64,000 nucleotides of DNA from NCBI GenBank assembly GCA_030442055.1, contig JAUJEB010000012.1, positions 1-64,000 on the forward strand, given 5' to 3'. This DNA comes from Agaribacillus aureus. GTDB taxonomy: Bacteria > Bacteroidota > Bacteroidia > Cytophagales > Cyclobacteriaceae. The position numbers and the translations under genes are program-made. Positions 8,144 to 16,904 of the stretch are shown here, piece by piece (the stretch's first letter is position 1; each line of letters begins with the position of its first letter). Under the pieces are notes generated by a model that was not told the origin of the DNA, searched no databases, and saw only the letters and a program-made list of their open reading frames with translations.

Positions 8144-10345
8144 CTAATACCATTTTCTTTTATTAAAAATTCTGTTTCCGCTGAAATCAAAATTGATAAT
8201 GATCTGACCGCCATGTTCCGTGCCCTGCGGAAAATAATAACCAAATGATATGGTATTAAAATCGCTCTTTTTTGGAAAGGCAACCGACAGATCAAGTCTG
8301 TGCCCCTGGTTTTGCCAGGATTTCTCGACAACACTGGAATGCAATGAAGGTATGTGCCTGTAATTTATGCCATAATTCAGGATCAGGTAGATGCCGAGAG
8401 AGCGTTCCATCAAATACCTTAATGACGTTGAAAAATCCATGAAATCCCGATTAATGTTATCATCCCAATTCCGTAAATAACTGGCTCTTAAGGCGAGTGA
8501 AAAACTGTTACTAATAGGTGCTATGCTATTAATGGAATGTGTTGAGATTAATTCGTTTGGGCTGAAAACAAAATTTACTTCGTCCCTTAGATGCTTGGCT
8601 GTGAATTGCTCATTAAAAAACTCGGCACTTAAAGGAATTTCCAGCGTGTTTCTCAGGGTGAGGGAGGGATTTTTTCTTCTTCCGGCGGCGATGCCGTTGT
8701 AGAGTGAAATTTCATTGGTGATAATAGGATTTTCAATGCCGCCGGCCAGCGCTATAATATTATCACTAATGCCTAATAACAACTGGAATACCGGCCTGTC
8801 CTCAATAAACAATTTGTAAGTGAAAGGAATAGCAGCCCCGATGCTGATTTTGTTTTTATGTACGTATTCAAAGCCAAGTAATGCTCCGGCGGTAATGGTT
8901 GAGTTATATATCGAGAATCTTCCTACGGATATATCTGTTCCCCTGATAGGATATTTTCTTGAAGGGCTATAGGTTTCAAACCCACCATAGGAAAAAATAA
9001 GATTTGAATATATTTCCAGTAAGTTGTTGCCATCATTAGGCGTTTCCCAACCAGGCGTGACTTCAACAGGAGTAGCATAATCCTTCCTGATCTCCCTGTT
9101 GACAGCAGCATTGCGGTTGGAGCCGGAACCTTTGGCAAGAATGAATTTTTTTTCCCCTGTATCAAATGTATGTAACAATGTATCCGGCCATTCCCCGGGG
9201 AAACCATAACCTAAGGGTATTTGCCATGATAATAAATCGGACCCGGTTCGTGAGGCTATAGCAGCCTCATGCAAGTATTTAGGGTCTTTGGTGAGCACAA
9301 GTTCCGACCATACATCGTTTACTTCAGTGATTTCTGTTGTTATCTTGCCCGATATTGAAGTCCCCAGTTTTACCCCGCCGATACTTCGGGAGATGGTCTC
9401 TACTTTTTGGGCTGTGTTAAAATCTAATACAACAAACTCCTCTTCCCAATATTTTAATCCCGGATAATCTACGGTCTTTAATAAGGAGGCAAACAACCCT
9501 GAAGCCGCCATTAAATTTCTTAATTCAAAGAGTACCTTATGGCGCCCGGCAATTTCTTCAAAGTTTTCTGTAAATAATTTTGCATAAATGGCTGCTCCCG
9601 AACCCGGGTATTTATCTAGAATTTTCCCGATGCTGGCATAATCAAAATTTAAGGAACCCGATGGGAATTTTGGGCGCTCTTTACCATCTGTCAATACATC
9701 TATTTTTAAGGATAGTAATGCAGCGCAATTGGATTTATTGATAATTCTGACTTTAAAAGGATAAAAATAAGACCTGTTGAGTCCTTCGTGCCACGGTGCC
9801 AACAATCTGCCGGCTTTTTGATTATCAACTATTAAATCCCATTCGGATGGCAGTCCGGGAATGCCTGTGATATCATATCCCAGTGAAAGGCGTTTGAGTA
9901 GCAGGTCTGATTTTAGGTAGATCGATCCAAAATGGGTATTTTCAATGCCGCCGTAATAAACCACATTTTGATATGGGTTATATTTGTTTTTATCAAACGG
10001 TTCAATGCTTACACCGGGGTTATCTTTAGATGACACTTTCCCGACATTTTTTAAGGCAAGAATCAGATCGTCAAAGAACAAAGACGGCCGGTTTTTATTT
10101 CGCTCACCGATAATGATAATGTCTTGTGACACTTCATCATAGGCAATAGCCCACAGGTCAGATATAAAGGCGACGGAATCAATCAGCCTGTCTCTTTTGC
10201 CTGAAATAATTTGGTATTTGGCAGCTTTTAGTGAGAAGCAGATCAATGTTGGGGCATCGTCATTTGTCACCGCCGCCGTGGAAAGGGGACGGATTAAAAA
10301 AAATAAGGATAATATTAAAACGAATATGCCGCTTTTAGTTTTCAC
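8144..10345 (-). CDS. Large exported protein, C-terminal half probably an outer-membrane beta-barrel
   Basis: 733 residues from a GTG start; signal peptide MKTKSGIFVLILSLFFL. Residues ~30-110 contain DLWAIAYDEVSQDIIIIGE and RPSLFFDDLILALKNV, a layout that recalls DUF1598 of Planctomycetes; this resemblance is tentative. A middle domain of ~300 residues is mixed alpha/beta. From about residue 440 onward there are alternating amphipathic strands with turns, ending ...GGQIIINFDFSGNRIF, as in outer-membrane barrels, though the last residues (NKRKWY) are not a classical barrel terminus. It sits between a TPR protein and the 135-residue protein in one transcription unit. Function unknown. Confidence 0.75.
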   Translation of the reverse strand: MKTKSGIFVLILSLFFLIRPLSTAAVTNDDAPTLICFSLKAAKYQIISGKRDRLIDSVAFISDLWAIAYDEVSQDIIIIGERNKNRPSLFFDDLILALKNVGKVSSKDNPGVSIEPFDKNKYNPYQNVVYYGGIENTHFGSIYLKSDLLLKRLSLGYDITGIPGLPSEWDLIVDNQKAGRLLAPWHEGLNRSYFYPFKVRIINKSNCAALLSLKIDVLTDGKERPKFPSGSLNFDYASIGKILDKYPGSGAAIYAKLFTENFEEIAGRHKVLFELRNLMAASGLFASLLKTVDYPGLKYWEEEFVVLDFNTAQKVETISRSIGGVKLGTSISGKITTEITEVNDVWSELVLTKDPKYLHEAAIASRTGSDLLSWQIPLGYGFPGEWPDTLLHTFDTGEKKFILAKGSGSNRNAAVNREIRKDYATPVEVTPGWETPNDGNNLLEIYSNLIFSYGGFETYSPSRKYPIRGTDISVGRFSIYNSTITAGALLGFEYVHKNKISIGAAIPFTYKLFIEDRPVFQLLLGISDNIIALAGGIENPIITNEISLYNGIAAGRRKNPSLTLRNTLEIPLSAEFFNEQFTAKHLRDEVNFVFSPNELISTHSINSIAPISNSFSLALRASYLRNWDDNINRDFMDFSTSLRYLMERSLGIYLILNYGINYRHIPSLHSSVVEKSWQNQGHRLDLSVAFPKKSDFNTISFGYYFPQGTEHGGQIIINFDFSGNRIFNKRKWY

Positions 10346-10396
10346 AATAGCAGGTTAAATCATCAGGGAAAAATGCACTCACCCGATTGGTGTCTT

Positions 10397-11458
10397 TTAA
10401 TTTTTGGCGTGAACAACGAGTTTGTTCGGATAATTATAATTAAACCAGGTGGCAATCATTATTGGCTTTTGATCCGAATGAAGAACAAGGTTTTCTCCCT
10501 CAGCTAAATAGGTGAAAATGCCTCCTCTCAGAAGACCGGAATTGTATTTTGATAGATCTAATTTTATTCCGAATTGTGGTAAACCATTTTTCATACCCGC
10601 GCTAAGCTCTACACCTCTCGCCCCTGAAGTTAAACCGCTGGGATTATTTGCAAAGTCCGAGGAAAATGGCGTGTCAGGTTCATTTGCCATGATCTTGTCC
10701 TGGATATCGCTAAACTTGTTCATGGCTCCTTCCACGCCAAATGAAAAGGCGTAGCTATTCATCGCCAGCCAATAAGTTGGATCAATTGCCAAAGCCTTTT
10801 TTAATTCACTTCTTGGCAGGTTCATTTCTCCGGTGCTTCGCATCATAAATATGGCTTTGTTGGCATGAAGGTCCGCGAAATTGGAGTTGAGTTTCATAGC
10901 GCCGTTAATGTCATTCAGTGCGGCTATTTTGTAATCCTCATGCCTTGGATCACTATTTTCAAATAGCAGCCAATTGATTACCGCCCTCGCGTTGAGACTG
11001 GCAACGTGATTTTTATTAATGCTCAGGGATGTATCCAATTCACTTTTTGCCTTTTCGAATGAACCCAGCCTGGCGTATGCGTCAGCGAGTAAATATCGGA
11101 CCGACGAGGCCTTACCGTATTTCGCTGCCAGCTGCCTGGTATACGCAAGCCATTCGGACAATGACGCTGAGTCTATTGAATCACTTTTACAATAAAACTG
11201 ATCCGTTGAGAAACTATTTTTTCCTATGATTAGCGCCGAATGCCCATAGATGAAACGGACGACAGCATTGACATCGCAATTATCTTTTGACTTGTTTAAA
11301 AAAGGCGACAATTTCTCAAATACCATTTCCCAGTTATCATTCACGATAGCCTTTTCCATTGCCATATCGATCGGGGATAGGTTAGGAGGATCCTGGGCAA
11401 GAGATAATATTGAAGTAAAATGCAGCAGGAGAACAATGATGTAGTTTTTCTTTTTCAT
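10397..11458 (-). CDS. Exported TPR-repeat protein
   Basis: 353 residues from the ATG at 11458 (MKKKNYIIVLLLHF, signal peptide ending SLAQ). A TTG eight codons earlier would overlap the upstream gene and is less likely. Residues ~110-250 contain TPR-like helical pairs (YLLADAYARLGSFEKAKSELD; SLNARAVINWLLF; ADLHANKAIFMM; AIDPTYWLAMNSYAF). The C-terminal ~80 residues are beta-rich. TPRs mediate protein-protein contacts, so it may organise the other exported products of this operon. It lies 20 bp after the gene at 11479 and 51 bp before the 733-residue protein gene. Confidence 0.72.
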   Translation of the reverse strand: MKKKNYIIVLLLHFTSILSLAQDPPNLSPIDMAMEKAIVNDNWEMVFEKLSPFLNKSKDNCDVNAVVRFIYGHSALIIGKNSFSTDQFYCKSDSIDSASLSEWLAYTRQLAAKYGKASSVRYLLADAYARLGSFEKAKSELDTSLSINKNHVASLNARAVINWLLFENSDPRHEDYKIAALNDINGAMKLNSNFADLHANKAIFMMRSTGEMNLPRSELKKALAIDPTYWLAMNSYAFSFGVEGAMNKFSDIQDKIMANEPDTPFSSDFANNPSGLTSGARGVELSAGMKNGLPQFGIKLDLSKYNSGLLRGGIFTYLAEGENLVLHSDQKPIMIATWFNYNYPNKLVVHAKN

Positions 11459-11478
11459 ATGCTTACTATTTAAAGTTA

Positions 11479-12333
11479 TCAATACCCCTGGTTGACAATG
11501 GCAATGGCCTTTTTGGAATGCTTTTTTGTTTTTACTGTGAAATAAAGCGTAAAGCCAGAAGCGATTAATAGTGGCACGAGATCACCAACTTTAAACCCGC
11601 CATCCACCAGCATGCCTGAATTCACTTTATTTGCATCGTCAATAGTCTTTGCCAGCTCTATGGCCGACAAAATGGTAACTACCGACAGTCCTACCATCAT
11701 TCCGTAGGCATTGTACCTGGCTTTTTTGGATTCCAAATAGGCTTCCGGATACTGCTGTAGCACCGCATTGTATGCTTCGGAATAATTCAGACCTGACCAT
11801 ATTTTTTGTGGTGGTTGGTTATCGTAAATGAATCTTCCTTTCTTGACTATCCTTAATTTTTGCTCCGAGGTGTCGGCTGCATAGTTCGGAAAACCTGAAA
11901 TAGTGTGAAAGTATTTTTTATAGGTAACATCTTGAGGGCTGGAATACCCCAATGTGCGTCCTGTGCGCGACACCGGTTTATAATTATCGTCGGTGGCAGT
12001 ATAGATTTTATGTTTCAAATCATGGGCAAAGGCAATATAAGCGGGACCGGATCCGGTGGTATAGACATGGAGTCCTGGCTCGGCACCATTTTGACCTGCA
12101 GAGGCTTCAGCGTCGCTCACCAAAGAAGGTGCAGAATTCATGTTACCGGTAATTGATGTTATGGACGCATGCTGCCGCAAGACAGATGGCAGACTGGATT
12201 TTGTATAAGGGTTTTTATGGATCCAATGCACACTTACGGCCTCTGCCGAAGCTTGTAAAGGCATATCCTGCGATGTTACGTGATTGGTAAATATGAATAA
12301 TAGACAAAAGGTTAAAAAGGGGGAGTATCTCAT
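11479..12333 (-). CDS. Exported protein with C-terminal membrane helices, unknown function
   Basis: 284 residues, first gene of the minus-strand operon. Signal peptide MRYSPFLTFCLLFIFTN...TSQ. The middle is polar and contains a DUF4157-like-looking but unassigned stretch (GLHVYTTGSGPAYIAFAHD). The last 80 residues have two hydrophobic helices (YGMMVGLSVVTILSAIELA and LVPLLIASGFTLYFTV) followed by a basic tail (KTKKHSKKA), so the C-terminal part is probably inserted in the inner membrane. I recognise no family. Confidence 0.65.
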   Translation of the reverse strand: MRYSPFLTFCLLFIFTNHVTSQDMPLQASAEAVSVHWIHKNPYTKSSLPSVLRQHASITSITGNMNSAPSLVSDAEASAGQNGAEPGLHVYTTGSGPAYIAFAHDLKHKIYTATDDNYKPVSRTGRTLGYSSPQDVTYKKYFHTISGFPNYAADTSEQKLRIVKKGRFIYDNQPPQKIWSGLNYSEAYNAVLQQYPEAYLESKKARYNAYGMMVGLSVVTILSAIELAKTIDDANKVNSGMLVDGGFKVGDLVPLLIASGFTLYFTVKTKKHSKKAIAIVNQGY

Positions 12334-12633
12334 AGTAAAATTTTTACCTAAACTTAAAAAGCAAAGAGCAGGGTTTACTTCAAAATGAGCCCGATGTAAA
12401 TTACATTGGTTTTAAAACTTAAGATTTCAGTTTGGGTTTCCTGGTAGCGGAAAATCGAAAAGATTCTGCTTTAGCGGGACTCATAAGGTTTTAGAAGATA
12501 AGGACTTTGTGGTAAAGTTCTGTTTTGAGGCCTCCCACGGGGATCCTGAAATAAATTTATTGTTTTGATTAGGTAATTTGATCAACGTAAGTTACATTAA
12601 AATGTGAACGGTTTCAATACAGAAAAAATAAAA

Positions 12634-12641
12634 TAACTTTG
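12634..12641 (+). promoter_or_regulatory. TAnnTTTG -7 element directly before the 12644 operon
   Basis: TAACTTTG matches the Bacteroidota -7 consensus exactly. It ends three bases before the GTG at 12644, so transcription would start at or just inside the start codon, giving a leaderless message if both assignments are right. The -33 region is weak (tttcaata). The rest of the 12334-12643 gap between the divergent operons shows no other structure I can support. Confidence 0.4.
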
Positions 12642-12643
12642 CA

Positions 12644-13528
12644 GTGCTTTCGGAGTCTGATAAAATAAGACTTGTTAAAAATATTCTGACTTTAGATAAA
12701 GGTAAATACGATAATGTCAGCAGAGCATTCAGAAATCGTTTGAAAAAGGCTATTGAAAAAAAGCTATCAGCCGATCCGGGGAAATCTGCAAAATTTGAGT
12801 ATGGGCAACAAAATGGACTGGCAGAAGAACTTGCCAACAGGTTATTTGACTTTCTTCCCGAAAAAGAAAAATTAGAGAAGGGGCTAGCCGATTTTCTGGC
12901 AGAAGGACAGAAGCTGAACGAGCTTGGGGCAAAATTTATACCGGGGCAAATGTGGATACGCGATAACTTTTTTGTCAATAGGGAGGGTGATTTTAAAAGG
13001 CCTGTAATCAGGCCAAAGAAGCAAATGTTGCAGTACCTGTGTATTTATCTGTTTGAAAAGATGATACCGGAAAACGAAATTTGCGCAGGGCCGGAACACT
13101 ACACCTACATTCAACCCGACTTTGAACGCAAACCATATGTGGATAATCTGCTGGAAGGGTTGGAAAATAATATTTTTATGGATGGCCTTCATTTTGTCGG
13201 GGTTTTATTTGATGATGATTTGAAGTTTTACAAGGAAATTATTGACCCTGCTGTTTCTTCAGTTTTTCAGATCCACAATAGCAAAAACCAAATCGATTTC
13301 ATCAGAGATATTGTAAAAGCGGAAGAAAAGCCATTCAGCAATGCTACTTTTGTCGAGAATATAAAAACAGTTAGCAAATATGTCCATCTGGAAAATGGCT
13401 TTGTGTCATTGCGTTGGATTTCCAATAAGATCTTAATCATAGGGGGAGCCAGAGGGAGTGAGTATAGCATCAGTGAGTCTCGTTTTAACACCGTTGTGTC
13501 AATCGTAAAGAAATGCTTAGAAGTATGA
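12644..13528 (+). CDS. Cytosolic protein of unknown function, first of a four-gene operon
   Basis: 294 residues from GTG 12644; there is no other in-frame start for about 100 codons. No signal peptide or membrane helix. N-terminal 90 residues are helical and rich in Lys and Glu. A central segment has HYTYIQPDFERKPYVDNLLEG and DGLHFVGVLFDDDLKFYKEI. The C-terminus ends with a strand-helix pair. I do not recognise it. Its stop overlaps the next ATG (ATGA at 13525), so translation of the two is coupled. Confidence 0.65.
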   Translation: MLSESDKIRLVKNILTLDKGKYDNVSRAFRNRLKKAIEKKLSADPGKSAKFEYGQQNGLAEELANRLFDFLPEKEKLEKGLADFLAEGQKLNELGAKFIPGQMWIRDNFFVNREGDFKRPVIRPKKQMLQYLCIYLFEKMIPENEICAGPEHYTYIQPDFERKPYVDNLLEGLENNIFMDGLHFVGVLFDDDLKFYKEIIDPAVSSVFQIHNSKNQIDFIRDIVKAEEKPFSNATFVENIKTVSKYVHLENGFVSLRWISNKILIIGGARGSEYSISESRFNTVVSIVKKCLEV

Positions 13529-14565
13529 AATATGGAGCAGGGTTTCTATTGGAACTCTTCAAGGAAAGTTACAGGATGCTGATTTTAGCTTTTCAGGATA
13601 ATGAGCGGTTATATGTAAAAGAGGCCATATCCGGTTACGACGAAACAAGACTAAATTATTATATGGCCATGGGATGGCTATCCGGTTTTGCTGAAAACCT
13701 GATAATTGCCTTCCTGGTCTGGCCTTTAGTGAGTTGTACGATCACATTTTTTTGTTTATGGATATTGGGTGTTCCAATTGGCGTCATAGGGTTTGCCTGT
13801 ACTTTGGTGTTTTTGGTTTGCCTGGCGGGAAATTGGATCTGTGGTTCCTCGGTAAATCTTTTAGGCAGTGCAGCGGGAGGGGTATTTATTGGTAGCTCCC
13901 TGGGGATTGTATCCGGCTTGTTGATTTCTGATTTGGGAGGCTATGCATCTGTTTGGCAAACCATTGACCGGCTATCAAATGCTGAAGCAATTTTAGGTGG
14001 TATTGCCAGCAGTCACTTTCCTCCTGCGTTGATATTTTGTATCACAGCCATATCTATTGCGTTGACAAGTTATCTCATGGCTTTTAACTCTTCAAAAGCA
14101 GAGGGCCATGTTATAAAAGGCATTTTGATCGGATTGTTATCGGGCCTGTTAATTCCTTTGACTTTATTTACTTATAGTTTACTTTCAGCAGCTTTCAACG
14201 GGGAAAGTTTTCTTTTGTTTGCAGCGGCATTTATTTGGGGAGGATTGGGGCTTGGCGTGACGCTGGGAGTAAGGATGAAATGGAAAGGATATTATAAAAG
14301 AATTGGCTTGAGGGGATTGATAGTAGGTGGCATCTCTTTTTTGTTATTCGCATTTGTAATGGTCGGTCTTGAATATTCGAATGATCCGAAGATTTCCTTA
14401 CTGTTAATTGGCTTGGCCAACGCTATATTTCACGGAACTTTTTTTGCTGTTACCTATTTAATTGGAGAAAGGTTTGGCGGCAATTTGGCCGGTGCCATAG
14501 CCAGTGGGCTTTCCGGGGCAGGGGGTTATTCAATAGCACTTTTAATCCACCATAATATACTGTAA
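13525..14565 (+). CDS. Multi-pass membrane protein of unknown function
   Basis: 346 residues from the ATG at 13525, which overlaps the previous stop as ATGA; an ATG four codons earlier is less likely. A ~55-residue cytosolic N-terminus (ESYRMLILAFQDNERLYVKEAISGYDETRLNYYM) is followed by about ten hydrophobic segments, many Gly-rich (GSAAGGVFIGSSLGIVSG; GAIASGLSGAGGYSIALL). No transporter or enzyme motif recognised. Its place between a soluble protein and a second membrane protein suggests a membrane complex. Confidence 0.65.
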   Translation: MKYGAGFLLELFKESYRMLILAFQDNERLYVKEAISGYDETRLNYYMAMGWLSGFAENLIIAFLVWPLVSCTITFFCLWILGVPIGVIGFACTLVFLVCLAGNWICGSSVNLLGSAAGGVFIGSSLGIVSGLLISDLGGYASVWQTIDRLSNAEAILGGIASSHFPPALIFCITAISIALTSYLMAFNSSKAEGHVIKGILIGLLSGLLIPLTLFTYSLLSAAFNGESFLLFAAAFIWGGLGLGVTLGVRMKWKGYYKRIGLRGLIVGGISFLLFAFVMVGLEYSNDPKISLLLIGLANAIFHGTFFAVTYLIGERFGGNLAGAIASGLSGAGGYSIALLIHHNIL

Positions 14566-14570
14566 GGAAG

Positions 14571-15305
14571 TTGTTCTATTTATCTATAATTCCGGTTGTT
14601 GCCCTGTTTTGGGGAGTTGCTGTCAAAGCAAATCGGTCTCCTAAAAGAAGTCCGGAAATGTTTTCCAGCTATTTGAAAATAATCATGCCCTTGCTGATCG
14701 TCACTTTTTTTCTGGTGCATTTTGGTTTTTACTGGTTAGAAGGTTATCAAAGCACTTATTTTATATCCAGGTGGTTTCATTGGTTTGGCTTCAGTCTGTT
14801 ACTTTCATTTTTGCTGATTGGACAAGTGCTTCTTTGGTTCCATAAACCTGCAGACAGGATCAGGTATGCTAAACTCCATCGTAGTATAGCCGAAATACTA
14901 CCGGCACCATCGGCAATGATGGTTTTGCTGAGCGGTATAAACCTGACAATTCTCAGAAACCAAAACTTTGCTTCCGGTTATTTTTTCCTGATGTTTTCTG
15001 TTTTCTTTTTTATGTTTATAGACGGCATTTTGTTTTATTTGCCTCACGTTAGAAAACTGGAGGCCGCGTACGAACAAAACAATTTGAATTTTCAACCACC
15101 GGACACCCTTGCCAGTAGGGCTTTATTGGGTATTCATTTTATATCCTTGCCATTTCTAGTGATTTTGGGAGTTCTGAAACCGCTGAAAACCTGGATGCTC
15201 AGTGAATATTTCAACCTAATCGCGCAGGATCCGCTATTGAACGCGTTGGTAATTATTGGTTGGGGAGGGATAATTGTTATGGCAGTTTGGTATATTAGAA
15301 AATGA
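14571..15305 (+). CDS. Multi-pass membrane protein of unknown function
   Basis: 244 residues if started at TTG 14571, five bases after the previous stop; the first ATG is 29 codons later and would remove a membrane helix, so I prefer TTG. It has about seven hydrophobic segments with short loops, including FHWFGFSLLLSFLLIGQVLLWF and YFFLMFSVFFFMFIDGILFYLP. A conserved-looking polar stretch FHKPADRIRYAKLHRS lies between helices. No family recognised. Its stop overlaps the start of the next small frame (ATGA). Confidence 0.6.
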   Translation: MFYLSIIPVVALFWGVAVKANRSPKRSPEMFSSYLKIIMPLLIVTFFLVHFGFYWLEGYQSTYFISRWFHWFGFSLLLSFLLIGQVLLWFHKPADRIRYAKLHRSIAEILPAPSAMMVLLSGINLTILRNQNFASGYFFLMFSVFFFMFIDGILFYLPHVRKLEAAYEQNNLNFQPPDTLASRALLGIHFISLPFLVILGVLKPLKTWMLSEYFNLIAQDPLLNALVIIGWGGIIVMAVWYIRK

Positions 15306-15436
15306 AGATACCTTTAAAAGTCGATTTTAAAATCCCTGTTAAAGATAAATACGATCAGTTCAGCACGGCCTTATTAAACAATAAAGAAAGGGAGATAACC
15401 ATGGCTAAAAATCATAGGTGTCTTGCCGGCTGGTAA
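15302..15436 (+). CDS. Small protein, translationally coupled to the membrane protein gene
   Basis: A 44-residue frame, MKIPLKVDFKIPVKDKYD... to ...HRCLAGW, starts within the stop codon of the previous gene (ATGA). No membrane segment; basic and hydrophilic. The exact ATGA overlap matches the coupling seen at 13525 in the same operon and is the only real support. It could also be the start of a truncated gene. Function unknown. Confidence 0.4.
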   Translation: MKIPLKVDFKIPVKDKYDQFSTALLNNKEREITMAKNHRCLAGW

Positions 15437-15512
15437 CTGTTTTAGTCTGATTATAGTTCGCAATATTTAATCATCCAAATAAATTTGACAAGAGCTCTTA
15501 AACATTTTACAA

Positions 15513-16814
15513 ATGAACCCAAAAAACAGATGGAAGCAATTGGCATTAACCACTCAAATCCTTTTTTGCGGATTAGTAGGTTTTGCTCAAAATTCTTCCG
15601 GTGAATCATCAATACACAAAGTCCTGCAACAGCGGGTCGATGAAGTCTTCGATAGTCTGGTAAAAATCCGACGAGATTTTCATGTTTATCCCGAATTGTC
15701 CGGACAGGAAAAAAGAACTTCAAAGAAAATAGAGGCATACCTGTTATCGCTGGGTTTTGAGGTGAAAACCAATGTCGGTGGTTATGGCGTCGTTGGTATC
15801 CTGAAGGGAGATAAGCAGGGTAGGCAAATTGCCTGGAGGGCAGATATTGATGCCATGCCTTCTGATATACCGGATGTCGTGGATTTCAAATCAAAAACGG
15901 AAGGGGTCAGGCATATTTGCGGGCACGACGTGCATACTACGGTAGGACTGGGGATAGCCAATGTCCTGGCCAGTCAAAAAGAAAACTTGAAAGGTACTGT
16001 TTATTTTATTTTTCAACCGTCGGAAGAAAACTATCAGGGGGCAAAGGCAATGATTGATGATGGATTATTTGATTGGATGAAACCGGAAGAGATTTATGCG
16101 CTCCATGTCACCGCATTTCCGGCGGGATTTATCGCCGTAAGATCACAAAACCCGTTTTCCCATACCAACCACGTAAAGGTTTCTTTTAAAGCTTCAAATG
16201 ACAATGCGTCCAGAATAAATTTTACCAAAAAAATAATTGGCAGCTTTCAAAATGTCGAACCCGACGGCCCGTTTTGGAATTTGGCCAATTTAGGCGATCC
16301 GCAATTAGGCTTAAGCAGCCCCGAAACCATCTATAAAAATTACTTTACAATCCCCACTGATTTTGTGGTAAAAGAAACAGAAAACGAGCTGCTTATAAGT
16401 ACTGCCGTAAATTCCAGCAACCAAAAACAACTCGATTCATTTCTGATTTCTTTAAGAAAAAAGCTAACAGAATCCGCCTATGCAGATGATCTGATTTCGG
16501 TAACGTACAGTTATGAGAAGGCGACGGTTATGAACGATGAATTGTTGACCCAAAAAACAAGCAAAATTATCGCTGATATTTATGGCGCTTCGAAAGTTAT
16601 ACCACTTTACGGTACAGTGCCGGGTGATATTGGTGACGATTTTGCCTATTTCCAAAATACCATTCCCGGTGTGTATTTTCTCCTGGGAGGTTCGGATTTT
16701 GAACGTGGAGTGATTGCAGACCCGCATTCGCCTAATTTTGCGGTTGATGAAGGTTGTATCAAAACCGGCGTTCAATTTTTTTCATCCATGATAATGGAAA
16801 GATTAAACCACTGA
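15513..16814 (+). CDS. Exported M20-family amidohydrolase
   Basis: 433 residues; signal peptide ending CGLVGFAQ. This is an M20 (subfamily D-like) zinc amidohydrolase. The opening RRDFHVYPELSGQE is typical. Metal ligands are visible as Cys136 and His138 in HICGHDVH, Glu171/Glu172 in PSEEN, His198 in ALHV and His405 in DPHSPNF. The lid-domain insert spans about residues 210-320 and contains HTNHVKVSF. Family members hydrolyse N-acyl amino acids or short peptides; the substrate cannot be told here. Export to the periplasm suggests a scavenging role. It is a single gene followed by the convergent DUF4861 gene. Confidence 0.9.
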   Translation: MNPKNRWKQLALTTQILFCGLVGFAQNSSGESSIHKVLQQRVDEVFDSLVKIRRDFHVYPELSGQEKRTSKKIEAYLLSLGFEVKTNVGGYGVVGILKGDKQGRQIAWRADIDAMPSDIPDVVDFKSKTEGVRHICGHDVHTTVGLGIANVLASQKENLKGTVYFIFQPSEENYQGAKAMIDDGLFDWMKPEEIYALHVTAFPAGFIAVRSQNPFSHTNHVKVSFKASNDNASRINFTKKIIGSFQNVEPDGPFWNLANLGDPQLGLSSPETIYKNYFTIPTDFVVKETENELLISTAVNSSNQKQLDSFLISLRKKLTESAYADDLISVTYSYEKATVMNDELLTQKTSKIIADIYGASKVIPLYGTVPGDIGDDFAYFQNTIPGVYFLLGGSDFERGVIADPHSPNFAVDEGCIKTGVQFFSSMIMERLNH

Positions 16815-16904
16815 ATAGGCTACTGTCAAACAGAAACTCAAGGGGTTTAGGCGGACACATATATTTGGTGTTAAACAGTACTGCGTCTGATTTTTATATA
16901 AAGT

